Origin: Sulfurimonas sp.
GTDB lineage: Bacteria; Campylobacterota; Campylobacteria; Campylobacterales; Sulfurimonadaceae
Reading direction: 5' to 3'
Length of the DNA stretch: 11,710 nucleotides
Assembly: GCA_015487435.1 (NCBI GenBank)
Contig: WFPU01000315.1
Coordinates: 1-11,710, forward strand
This document shows, in pieces, positions 1 to 5,829 of the stretch (positions within the stretch are counted from its first letter, which is position 1; the number at the start of each line of letters is the position of its first letter). Below the pieces are notes generated by a model. The model was not told the origin of the DNA. It saw nothing but the letters and a program-made list of their open reading frames with translations, and ran no database searches. Made by a program: the position numbers and the translations under genes.

Positions 1-26
1 AAAAGAAAATTACTTTAAGGATAATT

Positions 27-35
27 TGCTAAAAT
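27..35 (+). promoter_or_regulatory. Extended -10 promoter element of tRNA-Val
   Basis: The sequence TGCTAAAAT is a TG-n extended -10 box (hexamer TAAAAT at 30-35, five of six bases matching TATAAT). It lies about 19 bases before the tRNA, which places the start point a few bases upstream of the mature 5' end. I see no convincing -35 hexamer, which is common in AT-rich epsilonproteobacterial promoters. Confidence 0.5.
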
Positions 36-53
36 TCTACTCTCCAAAAACAA

Positions 54-128
54 GTTCGGGTAGCTCAGGGGTAGAGCACTTCGTTGACATCGAAGTGGTC
101 GGAGGTTCAAATCCTCTCTCGAACACCA
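54..128 (+). tRNA. tRNA-Val (anticodon GAC), CCA encoded
   Basis: The cloverleaf folds fully by eye. The 7-bp acceptor stem pairs 54-60 with 118-124 and has one G-T pair. The D arm contains GCTCAGGGGTAGAGC. The anticodon stem CTTCG/CGAAG flanks the loop TTGACAT, giving anticodon GAC (valine, codons GUC/GUU). The T arm is GGAGG-TTCAAAT-CCTCT with one G-T pair. The discriminator base is A125 and CCA is encoded at 126-128. The gene marks the left border of the pigment cluster. tRNA genes often serve as integration sites for islands, but no duplicated tRNA 3' end is visible inside the window. Confidence 0.96.
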
Positions 129-169
129 TTCTCACTTACACATAACATCTTGATTTCCTGTCTCCATTT

Positions 170-200
170 TTGTAAAGTTTTAGCTTGTATATATTATAAT
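170..200 (+). promoter_or_regulatory. Candidate promoter of the ACP-hotdog-KS-CLF operon
   Basis: A perfect TATAAT lies at 195-200, inside a very AT-rich stretch. A weak -35 candidate, TTGTAA, lies at 170-175 with a 19-bp spacer, longer than optimal. The predicted start near 207 would leave a leader of about 30 bases before the ATG at 239. The rest of the 129-238 spacer holds nothing recognisable: there is no clear terminator after the tRNA, so read-through from it is also possible. Confidence 0.5.
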
Positions 201-238
201 CTGTGAAATAATTAAATATTTGAAATGGATAGATAAAT

Positions 239-490
239 ATGATAACAACTGATCAATTAAAAATCGCAATTATAGAAGGTTTAGGACTTGAAGATCTTTC
301 TCCTCAAGAGATAGAGAATGATATAGCACTCTTTGGTGATGAAGGACTGGGACTGGATTCTGTCGATGCAATTGAACTTACACTTATAATAGAGAGAGAA
401 TTTGGTGTAAAGATTACAAATATGGCAGAGGCAGAGTCAATTTTTGCAAATATTGACTCATTGACAGCGCATATTAACGAACATAAATAA
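239..490 (+). CDS. Acyl carrier protein of the aryl polyene PKS/FAS
   Basis: This 83-residue protein has normal ACP length and carries the phosphopantetheine attachment motif L-G-L-D-S-V-D, with the modified serine at Ser41. It is followed by the typical helix-II segment A-I-E-L-T-L-I-I-E-R-E-F-G-V. The acidic composition fits a four-helix ACP. Its role is to carry the starter and growing polyene as a thioester in the cytoplasm. It opens the first operon, 3 nt upstream of a hotdog protein, and lies next to the KS/CLF pair, so it is a pathway ACP rather than the housekeeping AcpP. APE clusters usually have two ACPs (ApeE and ApeF). Only one is present here and I cannot say which it matches. 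The ribosome binding site is weak (GGATAG, about 6 nt before ATG). Confidence 0.93.
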   Translation: MITTDQLKIAIIEGLGLEDLSPQEIENDIALFGDEGLGLDSVDAIELTLIIEREFGVKITNMAEAESIFANIDSLTAHINEHK

Positions 491-493
491 TTT

Positions 494-850
494 ATGCAGA
501 AATTGCAGCTTCCACATCAAAAACCAATTCGTTTTGCAAATAATATACTGCATTGCAATGAAAAGAATGCAAGAGTCTTAGTTGAATTTGAATGTTTACC
601 AACTTTGGCAATGATGATAGAAGCAGCTGCGCAAAGTTCTGCTGCACTACATTCCGATGTTACAATGAAAGAAGGCTTTTTGTTAGCAATGAAAGATATT
701 AGTTTGATTCAAAAACCTACAAAACAACAGATGGAAGTAGAACTTACACTTCTTCATACTCTTGATGAAATGTTTTTAATAGATTTTCAAGTTTTTGAAG
801 ACGATATAACCCTCGTAAAAGGCAAGTTGACACTAAAGAGAGTTTTATGA
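494..850 (+). CDS. Hotdog-fold 3-hydroxyacyl-ACP dehydratase-like protein
   Basis: The 118-residue product is probably a single hotdog domain of the FabZ/ApeP/ApeI type. The segment L-P-T-L-A-M-M-I-E-A-A-A-Q at about 35-47 matches the FabZ central-helix pattern P-x-x-L-x-x-x-E-x-x-A-Q, with Glu43 at the catalytic acidic position. Fourteen residues upstream, where FabZ-type enzymes carry the partner histidine, the residue is Leu29. The HFP-xx-PG signature is also absent. It may therefore be a structural or partner subunit of the active dehydratase encoded at 5489, use another base, or act as a thioesterase. It sits between the ACP (3-nt gap) and the ketosynthase (ATGA overlap), so it is translationally coupled to chain extension. 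The fold call is moderately sure; catalytic function is uncertain. Confidence 0.7.
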   Translation: MQKLQLPHQKPIRFANNILHCNEKNARVLVEFECLPTLAMMIEAAAQSSAALHSDVTMKEGFLLAMKDISLIQKPTKQQMEVELTLLHTLDEMFLIDFQVFEDDITLVKGKLTLKRVL

Positions 851-1938
851 ATGCTTATATAAATGCTTATGCCTCACAATCTTGTGCCGGAAATACCGAT
901 GCATTAATGGATGCTATTTATAAACAAAGAAGTGCTATTACAATAGATAGCACATATATAAAAGATACTCCCGTTGGTTTAGGAAAAATGAATAAGGGAG
1001 ATTTTTTCACTATTTTAAAAGATGTTGTTTCTCAGGTGCTAGAAACATCAAATTTGAGTAATTTTCACGATACCTTATTGATTGTTGGATCCTCTGTAGG
1101 AGGAATGGCCGAGAGTGAAAGACATTTTTTTCAGGATAAAAATTATAAAAATATCAACCCTCAAAAGCATATTATTAGTGTTATAGAAGATACCTTGGTA
1201 GAACATTTTTCATTTTTATCTGCTCGTTCAATATCGACAGCATGTACTTCGAGTGCAAATGCTCTGTTATTAGCGAAAAGGCTGATTAAGGTTGGCGCTT
1301 ATGCAAATATTCTTGTTGTAGGAGCAGATGAACTTTGTTCTACCACCGTATGTGGTTTTCATGCTTTAGGTGTACTCTCTTCAAAGCCTTGTAGTCCCTT
1401 TGATGAAGCAAGAGATGGTATGAATGTCGCGGAAGCAGTGGCGGCACTCTTAATTCAAAATAGACCAACAAAAGATGCTGTAGAGCTTGCAGGTGTTGGA
1501 GCAAGTAGTGATGCGTATCACATGACAAATCCTGATCCTACGGCTTCAGGAGCATTTTCTGCAATGAAAAATGCTTTAGAAGATGCAGCTGTTGCTCCAG
1601 AGAAAGTTGATTATATTAATGCCCATGGTACAGGAACAGTGGCAAATGATCAAGTAGAGGCTTTAGGGGTTGAAAAGCTATTTGATGATGTTTATATAAG
1701 TTCGACGAAAGCTGTTACAGGGCATACCCTTGGAGCTGCTGGAGCCTTAGAAGCAGTTGTTGTATGTGAAGTGATTAAAAGAGGTCAAATTCCTCCGCAA
1801 ACAGGCTTAAAAAAGGCGCAAAATGAAAATATTCATTTAGCAACTAAAGTATATAAGCGAGAGATTAAATACGCATTATCCAACTCTTTTGCTTTTGGAG
1901 GAAATAATACCTCTATTTTATTTGGAGCAGTACAATGA
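847..1938 (+). CDS. Beta-ketoacyl-ACP synthase (FabF-like KS, ApeO-like)
   Basis: This 363-residue condensing enzyme catalyses decarboxylative Claisen condensation of malonyl-ACP with the growing polyene. All catalytic residues are visible: Cys133 in S-T-A-C-T-S-S, His260 in N-A-H-G-T-G-T, Lys288 in S-S-T-K, and His293 in T-G-H-T-L-G-A-A-G. The glycine-rich C-terminal motif S-F-A-F-G-G-N-N is also present. The protein is shorter than FabF (about 410 residues), and the shortening is mostly N-terminal. The start overlaps the hotdog stop (ATGA), and the stop overlaps the next gene in the same way. That next gene encodes a KS homologue without the catalytic Cys, so the pair resembles the KS/CLF heterodimer (ApeO/ApeC) of characterised aryl polyene synthases. 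Assignment to ApeO rather than ApeR rests on this pairing. Confidence 0.93.
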   Translation: MNAYINAYASQSCAGNTDALMDAIYKQRSAITIDSTYIKDTPVGLGKMNKGDFFTILKDVVSQVLETSNLSNFHDTLLIVGSSVGGMAESERHFFQDKNYKNINPQKHIISVIEDTLVEHFSFLSARSISTACTSSANALLLAKRLIKVGAYANILVVGADELCSTTVCGFHALGVLSSKPCSPFDEARDGMNVAEAVAALLIQNRPTKDAVELAGVGASSDAYHMTNPDPTASGAFSAMKNALEDAAVAPEKVDYINAHGTGTVANDQVEALGVEKLFDDVYISSTKAVTGHTLGAAGALEAVVVCEVIKRGQIPPQTGLKKAQNENIHLATKVYKREIKYALSNSFAFGGNNTSILFGAVQ

Positions 1939-2576
1939 AAGTAACATTAAAGATACTCAAGGCAGAAAAAATTTATGCTCCTGTAAAAATTGAGGAGTTA
2001 GATGAAAAACGAATCGTGCCGAATATGATGTTACGAAGACGATTAACGAGAAATGCAAAAATTATGCTCTACTTAGCAGATAAATGTTCTTACAACAATA
2101 CTAAAGTAGTGTATGGTTCTGCATATGGAGAGTTACAAGCAAGTACAAGTATCACAGAGGCTATTTTACGAGAAAAACAGATATCGCCGACACTCTTTCA
2201 AAATAGTGTTTATAATACAGCTCCTTCATATTTTTCATTGCTTCATAGTGATAAGGATGAAATCATTACTGTATCTGCCGGGAAAAACACTTCTTATGAA
2301 GCTTTGAGAACAGCTGCTTTACAAGCTCTTATTTCTCAGGAACCGGTACTATGTGTGGTGACTGAATGTATAAATATTCAAAGAATAGAAGAAGTAAATA
2401 CTTGTTCTTCATATCTTGAGGCCGGAGCTGCTGTTGTGATTGATGTTATAGAAGAAGATGCAACAAAAATCAGTGAATTGAAAGAAGCTGATAATAAGAA
2501 AATTATGGAGTCTTTGAAACATATTTGGTGGGTAGTTGAGAATAAAAATGGAGAAAAAGTTTCGATTGAATTATAG
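1935..2576 (+). CDS. Half-length chain-length-factor-like KS partner (ApeC-like, Ketoacyl-synt_2 type)
   Basis: The 213-residue protein resembles only the N-terminal half of a ketosynthase, as expected for the beta-ketoacyl synthase chain-length-factor family (PF13723). Seen in the sequence are the segment M-L-R-R-R-L-T-R at about 32-39, the KS-like strand V-V-Y-G-S-A-Y-G-E-L-Q, the segment L-F-Q-N-S-V-Y-N-T-A-P, and I-T-V-S-A-G-K-N-T-S. In the last of these, the position of the KS nucleophile Cys is Gly. The C-terminal His-containing half is absent, so it cannot condense by itself. Its likely role is to pair with the preceding ketosynthase and set polyene length. The ATGA overlap suggests equimolar, coupled synthesis. 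A short insert-like charged tail ends the protein. Family confidence is good; the length-control role is by homology. Confidence 0.82.
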   Translation: MKVTLKILKAEKIYAPVKIEELDEKRIVPNMMLRRRLTRNAKIMLYLADKCSYNNTKVVYGSAYGELQASTSITEAILREKQISPTLFQNSVYNTAPSYFSLLHSDKDEIITVSAGKNTSYEALRTAALQALISQEPVLCVVTECINIQRIEEVNTCSSYLEAGAAVVIDVIEEDATKISELKEADNKKIMESLKHIWWVVENKNGEKVSIEL

Positions 2577-2602
2577 TACCATAGTGTAAAACTATGATAC
2601 TA
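2574..2602. terminator. Imperfect inverted repeat between convergent genes
   Basis: TAGTACCATAG (2574-2584) pairs with CTATGATACTA (2592-2602) around a 7-base loop. Ten of eleven pairs are Watson-Crick, with one C-A mismatch. The left arm includes the stop codon of the + strand gene, and the hairpin lies 12 bases beyond the end of the convergent - strand lipoprotein gene. It is therefore well placed as a two-way terminator. The stem is AT-rich and the following T tract (CTTTT, 2611-2615) is short, so strength is doubtful. Confidence 0.45.
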
Positions 2603-2613
2603 ATATTGTACTT

Positions 2614-3009
2614 TTAGAGTAAGCTAAGTTGTGTATTGATTGCATTTCTAAGATTTTGAATCCAACCGTTATAGTTACTGTGAATAGTGTTTTTCTCAGC
2701 ATTGTATTTTAAGTTCATACTACTTTTATAGGTGATACTATATTCTTTAGGGTTGAACTTAATCGTTACAACAGCTTGGTGATCCCTTACATTAAGAGTT
2801 CCAATCGCAGTGTGTTCATCAACTCTTCTAATCATCCAGCCTTTTGAAGCTCCAGCTCTGACTATGGCTTTAAATACATCGTCGTTTGTGATTTTACTGC
2901 TATTTGCAATAATTGGTTGGTCCGGTACATTGAGAATAGTAGAAGTTCTACAGCCTGTAAGTGAAAATACTGCAAAGAGCATTAGTAAAGATAATAGTAT
3001 CTTTTTCAT
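2614..3009 (-). CDS. Small uncharacterised outer-membrane-type lipoprotein
   Basis: The 131-residue product starts with a lipoprotein signal peptide: M-K-K, a hydrophobic core, then lipobox L-T-G-C with the lipidated Cys at 20. The residues after Cys are Arg-Thr, so there is no Asp+2 inner-membrane retention signal as used in enterics; an outer-membrane location is inferred. The mature part of about 110 residues contains the segments A-G-A-S-K-G-W, I-G-T-L-N-V-R and N-Y-N-G-W-I-Q-N-L. It resembles, from memory, a widespread family of small proteobacterial lipoproteins of unknown function. It lies 81 nt behind the methyltransferase on the same strand and converges on the KS operon. A role in surface placement or export of the pigment is possible but not shown. 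The ribosome binding site AAAAGGAAAA, 2-5 nt before ATG, is clear. Confidence 0.85.
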   Translation of the reverse strand: MKKILLSLLMLFAVFSLTGCRTSTILNVPDQPIIANSSKITNDDVFKAIVRAGASKGWMIRRVDEHTAIGTLNVRDHQAVVTIKFNPKEYSITYKSSMNLKYNAEKNTIHSNYNGWIQNLRNAINTQLSLL

Positions 3010-3041
3010 CGTTTTCCTTTTAATTGAATTCGTTGTATTCT

Positions 3042-3047
3042 ATTATG
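3042..3047 (-). promoter_or_regulatory. Candidate -10 box for the lipoprotein gene
   Basis: On the minus strand this reads CATAAT, five of six bases matching TATAAT, about 32 bases before the lipoprotein ATG. No convincing -35 hexamer is seen at the right spacing. The 81-bp gap to the methyltransferase stop leaves room for a separate promoter, but co-transcription with the methyltransferase remains possible. Confidence 0.3.
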
Positions 3048-3090
3048 TCTAAACTTTATCTCATCTGAAATATGAAGTGTTATATGTGAA

Positions 3091-4185
3091 TTATGCAGAT
3101 TTACAAATCATGAGTGTGTGTCCAAAACCAAAACCATCAATTTGTTTGTCAATTTTCAGTCCTGCCTGTTGAATGAAAACTTCAAATTCACTTGCCCTAT
3201 ACATTTTACTCTTTCCATTTGCTAAGGCTGTGAAATATGGAGATGTATTAATGAGACAGTATGCTCCTATTTCATGGGATTGTCTATCCCAAAAAGGTTC
3301 TACAATATAAACTTTTCCATCCTGATTTAATGCATTCTTTGCGCGACGTAAAAGGTTAATAATGTCATTTTCTCCAAAACAATCTAAAAATTGACTCATC
3401 CAAACAGCATCGACATTTGATGGGAAAACCTGTGTATGGTCTAAAAGATCAATAGCTTGTCCATATACTTGGCCTTTTACATTTGCTGCTTCTGCACATT
3501 TGAAGGCTTCATCTATTTGTGCCTGATGGTCTAAAATAGTTATAGTTGTATTTGGAGATGCCGATGCGATTGCAATAGACCATTTGCCTGTATTCCCTCC
3601 AACATCAAGCATTGTTTTTATCTTTTCTTTCTTCATGATATCAAGAAGGGATGTAAAAGCTGCATCTGAATAAAAATGGTCAAACCCAAACCAACTTTTT
3701 TTTGCTTTTGAGGGTAGTTTTGTAAGCAAAGGGTAAATTGTAGGTTCATCCGTGTCGAAAATTTTCTGAAGACCTATAGGCTTTTCATTCTGTAAGGACT
3801 CATCAAGATAAAAAAGCCCTAAATAATTTACATCATGGTTATAGTTCATATTTGCTCGTGTCATTTCATCATTTTGTAAGAAATAACCAATTTTAGTAAG
3901 AGAATACTTTTCATTTGTAAATGTTAACGCTCCCATAGAATAACCTGATTCACAGAGAATTTTTACAGTATATTCACTGAGATTACACTCTCTTGCAATA
4001 GTTGAAACACTCAAGGCTTCTTTTGTCGTTTGTAAAAGCTCAAAGATACCCCAGTCTCGTAGTAACCGAGCACATTGAAAAATGATGGGTCCAAAAGCTA
4101 TTTTTTGTGCTTCTAATAAAGAATCAGCTGCATTCATTTTTGAAGTGTCAAACATATGTTGTATTCCATTTTTTTTAAAAATCAT
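3091..4185 (-). CDS. SAM-dependent O-methyltransferase-like protein
   Basis: The 364-residue protein has the architecture of dimeric class I small-molecule O-methyltransferases. An N-terminal winged-helix dimerisation region (about 20-105, with the helix-turn-helix-like stretch L-S-V-S-T-I-A-R-E-C-N-L-S) precedes a Rossmann SAM-binding domain. Motif I is L-D-V-G-G-N-T-G (Asp194 to Gly200), the SAM-ribose acidic residue is Asp219 in T-I-L-D-H, and a late motif D-G-K-V-Y-I-V-E-P lies near 290. Where plant-type O-methyltransferases have L-H-D-W with the catalytic His, this protein reads F-L-D-C-F, so the usual general base seems missing. In APE and flexirubin clusters such an enzyme methylates the aryl head. 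Two starts are possible: 4185 has no visible Shine-Dalgarno, while Met11 (4155) has a GGAA about 12 nt upstream. The gene diverges from the flavoenzyme operon. Confidence 0.85.
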   Translation of the reverse strand: MIFKKNGIQHMFDTSKMNAADSLLEAQKIAFGPIIFQCARLLRDWGIFELLQTTKEALSVSTIARECNLSEYTVKILCESGYSMGALTFTNEKYSLTKIGYFLQNDEMTRANMNYNHDVNYLGLFYLDESLQNEKPIGLQKIFDTDEPTIYPLLTKLPSKAKKSWFGFDHFYSDAAFTSLLDIMKKEKIKTMLDVGGNTGKWSIAIASASPNTTITILDHQAQIDEAFKCAEAANVKGQVYGQAIDLLDHTQVFPSNVDAVWMSQFLDCFGENDIINLLRRAKNALNQDGKVYIVEPFWDRQSHEIGAYCLINTSPYFTALANGKSKMYRASEFEVFIQQAGLKIDKQIDGFGFGHTLMICKSA

Positions 4186-4217
4186 TTTAACATAAATCTT
4201 TAAATGAGATGAGTTTT

Positions 4218-4248
4218 TTGTTTTATTTAATGATAGTTGCGATAAAAT
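4218..4248 (+). promoter_or_regulatory. Divergent intergenic region with + strand promoter candidate
   Basis: Between the divergent methyltransferase and flavoenzyme genes, TAAAAT at 4243-4248 follows TGCGA, and a weak TTGTTT lies at 4218-4223 (19-bp spacer). The start point would fall near 4255, leaving a leader of about 20 nt before the TTG start. A promoter for the methyltransferase must also lie in or near 4186-4260 on the other strand, but I cannot pick one. Shared regulation of the two tailoring genes from this short region is possible. Confidence 0.4.
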
Positions 4249-4262
4249 TCATCACTTTATTG

Positions 4263-4277
4263 GCAGGAGTTTAATTG
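4263..4277 (+). promoter_or_regulatory. Strong Shine-Dalgarno with TTG start
   Basis: GCAGGAG at 4263-4269 lies 5 nt before the TTG at 4275. This is the best ribosome binding site in the window. The reading frame from TTG begins M-K-E-V-D-V-L-I-I-G-A-G, the correct N-terminal distance to an FAD-binding GxGxxG motif, so the rare start codon is well supported. Confidence 0.8.
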
Positions 4278-5489
4278 AAAGAAGTAGATGTTCTGATTAT
4301 TGGTGCAGGTCCTGCAGGAGCTGTTTCTGCAGCGAAACTTGTCCAGGATGGCTTTAGGGTTAAAGTCATTGAAAAACTTACTTTTCCTCGTTTTGTTATT
4401 GGTGAATCTTTATTACCAAAATGTAATGAGATTTTAGAAAATGCAAATATGTTAGAGAGTATTCAAAAAGCAAAATTTCAACTCAAAGGCGGTGCAGTTT
4501 TTCAGAATGAAGATGAATACGTTGCACTTGACTTTTCAAAAAACTTAGGGGAAAAATGGGGAACTTCTTTTCAGGTAAAAAGAGAAGAATTTGATAAACT
4601 TCTACTAGAAGATGCGATCAATAAAGGTGCTGATGTGAGTTTTAACGTCAGTGTAGTTGATTATGATCCTGATAAAAATATTATTACAACAGAAGATATT
4701 CATGGCAATATTGAACAATATAAGGCGAAGAAGGTCTTAGATGCATCTGGGTATGGGCGTGTTCTTCCTAAATTACTTGATTTGGAAATGGACTCTTCTT
4801 TAGCTTTGCGTCGAGCAACTTTTGCACGTGTTGATAAGGATGAACGTCCTGCTGACGAAACAAATGGATACATCGTTATTGATGTAATAGGTGATAATGA
4901 TGCATGGGTATGGAATATTCCATTTTCTGATGGGAGTACAAGTGTTGGAATTGTTTGTACTGAAGAGTACTTCGCATCGTTTGAGTTAAGTGATGAGGCA
5001 TTTTGGGAAAAAATAATTTTTGAAAATGAAAATACAGCAAAACGATATGCTAACTCCAAAAGAATTGTAGATGTTGGTTCTATATCAGGATACTCTTCTG
5101 CAGTTAAAAAGTTATATGGTGATAATTATATATTGACAGGAAATGCATCTGAATTTTTAGACCCTGTTTTTTCATCGGGAGTTACTTTGGCACTAGAATC
5201 AGGTGCTAAAGCAGCAGAGTTAGTTTCGCGAGAGCTCAAAGGGGAAACAATAGATTATGCAAAAGAGTATGAAGCATATATGATGCGTGGTATTAATGTT
5301 TTTAGAGATTATGTAAACGCTTGGTACGATGGAAGCTTGCAAACAGTGCTCTTCTCAACTAAAAAGAATGAAGAAATAGTACGAAAAATTATTTCTATTT
5401 TAAGTGGTTATGTGTGGAATCAAAGCAATTCTTTTGTTGCTTCATCTGCTTATGCGCTAGAAAAAACATATGAGGCTGTACGTTCGTAA
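4275..5489 (+). CDS. Flavin-dependent halogenase/monooxygenase-like oxidoreductase
   Basis: The 404-residue protein is a p-hydroxybenzoate-hydroxylase-fold flavoprotein of the halogenase-like branch. Visible features are FAD motif G-A-G-P-A-G (10-15), P-R-F-V-I-G-E-S-L-L-P (38-48, the G-E-S/A signature), K-G-G-A-V-F with Lys71, W-V-W-N-I-P (211-216) matching the W-x-W-x-I-P halogenase motif, and E-F-L-D-P-V-F-S-S-G-V (293-303) for flavin binding. The Lys71 context K-x-G-A-x-F matches where phenol/pyrrole halogenases keep the lysine that relays hypohalous acid. Either halogenation or hydroxylation of the aryl head is possible. Xanthomonadin, a related aryl polyene, is brominated, which makes halogenation plausible; many family members, however, are only hydroxylases or reductases. 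The start is TTG with a strong SD, and the stop overlaps the next ATG by one base. Confidence 0.85.
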   Translation: MKEVDVLIIGAGPAGAVSAAKLVQDGFRVKVIEKLTFPRFVIGESLLPKCNEILENANMLESIQKAKFQLKGGAVFQNEDEYVALDFSKNLGEKWGTSFQVKREEFDKLLLEDAINKGADVSFNVSVVDYDPDKNIITTEDIHGNIEQYKAKKVLDASGYGRVLPKLLDLEMDSSLALRRATFARVDKDERPADETNGYIVIDVIGDNDAWVWNIPFSDGSTSVGIVCTEEYFASFELSDEAFWEKIIFENENTAKRYANSKRIVDVGSISGYSSAVKKLYGDNYILTGNASEFLDPVFSSGVTLALESGAKAAELVSRELKGETIDYAKEYEAYMMRGINVFRDYVNAWYDGSLQTVLFSTKKNEEIVRKIISILSGYVWNQSNSFVASSAYALEKTYEAVRS

Positions 5490-5785
5490 TGTTCCTTGAT
5501 GGTATATATACGGTGTTGAAGAAAGAAAAGGAATATGCATATGTTTCTCTTTGCGACGAGATGCATCCTGTTTTTCAAGCACATTTTCCATTCAATCCGA
5601 TCTTACCGGGTTTTGTACATTTGGAAATTATAACTGCAGTTTTTAATCTTGAAATTAAAAAAATTAAAAGAGCTAAGTTTTTAGATGCTGTTCTCCCTTC
5701 TCAGCATATCAAGTATGTTAAGTCTCACAATACATATACAGTTTTACGTGATGGGAATCTTGTAGCTAGTTTTATTTTGGAATGA
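5489..5785 (+). CDS. FabZ/ApeI-like 3-hydroxyacyl-ACP dehydratase (hotdog fold)
   Basis: This compact 98-residue hotdog protein has the complete dehydratase signature: H-F-P-F-N-P-I-L-P-G at 32-41, then V-H-L-E with Glu46 exactly 14 residues after His32, the spacing of the FabZ His/Glu catalytic dyad. It should remove water from 3-hydroxyacyl-ACP to give the trans-2-enoyl unit; with no enoyl reductase in the window the double bond is kept, building the polyene. It is shorter than FabZ (about 140-150) but close to small ApeI-type proteins. It is coupled to the flavoenzyme by a TAATG junction. With its full dyad it is the better candidate for the active dehydratase than the protein at 494-850. 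Confidence 0.85.
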   Translation: MFLDGIYTVLKKEKEYAYVSLCDEMHPVFQAHFPFNPILPGFVHLEIITAVFNLEIKKIKRAKFLDAVLPSQHIKYVKSHNTYTVLRDGNLVASFILE

Positions 5786-5802
5786 TAATGAAGTGCTATA
5801 AT
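5775..5802 (+). promoter_or_regulatory. Internal promoter driving the lyase operon
   Basis: A perfect TATAAT at 5797-5802 is preceded by TG-C, making an extended -10 (TGCTATAAT). A weak -35, TTTTGG, lies at 5775-5780 with a 16-bp spacer, inside the end of the dehydratase gene. The start near 5809 gives a leader of about 20 nt before the lyase ATG at 5830. It closely resembles the tRNA box TGCTAAAAT at 27-35. It suggests that starter supply, tailoring and export genes can be expressed apart from the genes upstream. Confidence 0.6.
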
Positions 5803-5829
5803 GCTAAATAATTTAATGGATGATAGAAT

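Noticed and set aside
54..128. Duplicated tRNA 3' end (attachment site) within the window
   Set aside because: I scanned for repeats of the T-arm and acceptor sequence and saw none; a right-hand copy, if any, would be outside the window.
239..2576. Housekeeping fatty acid synthesis cluster (acpP-fabF)
   Set aside because: The half-length Cys-less KS partner, atypical hotdog protein and pigment tailoring genes do not fit the fab operon; no fabD, fabH or plsX is present.
2810..3052. Open frame on the + strand across the lipoprotein gene
   Set aside because: It is the complement of the signal-peptide region, whose hydrophobic codons give a false membrane-like product; the minus-strand lipobox and SD are clearly the real signals.
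4700..5059. Open frame on the minus strand inside the flavoenzyme gene
   Set aside because: It lies fully within a well-supported gene, has no ribosome site or recognisable motif, and is best seen as a shadow frame.
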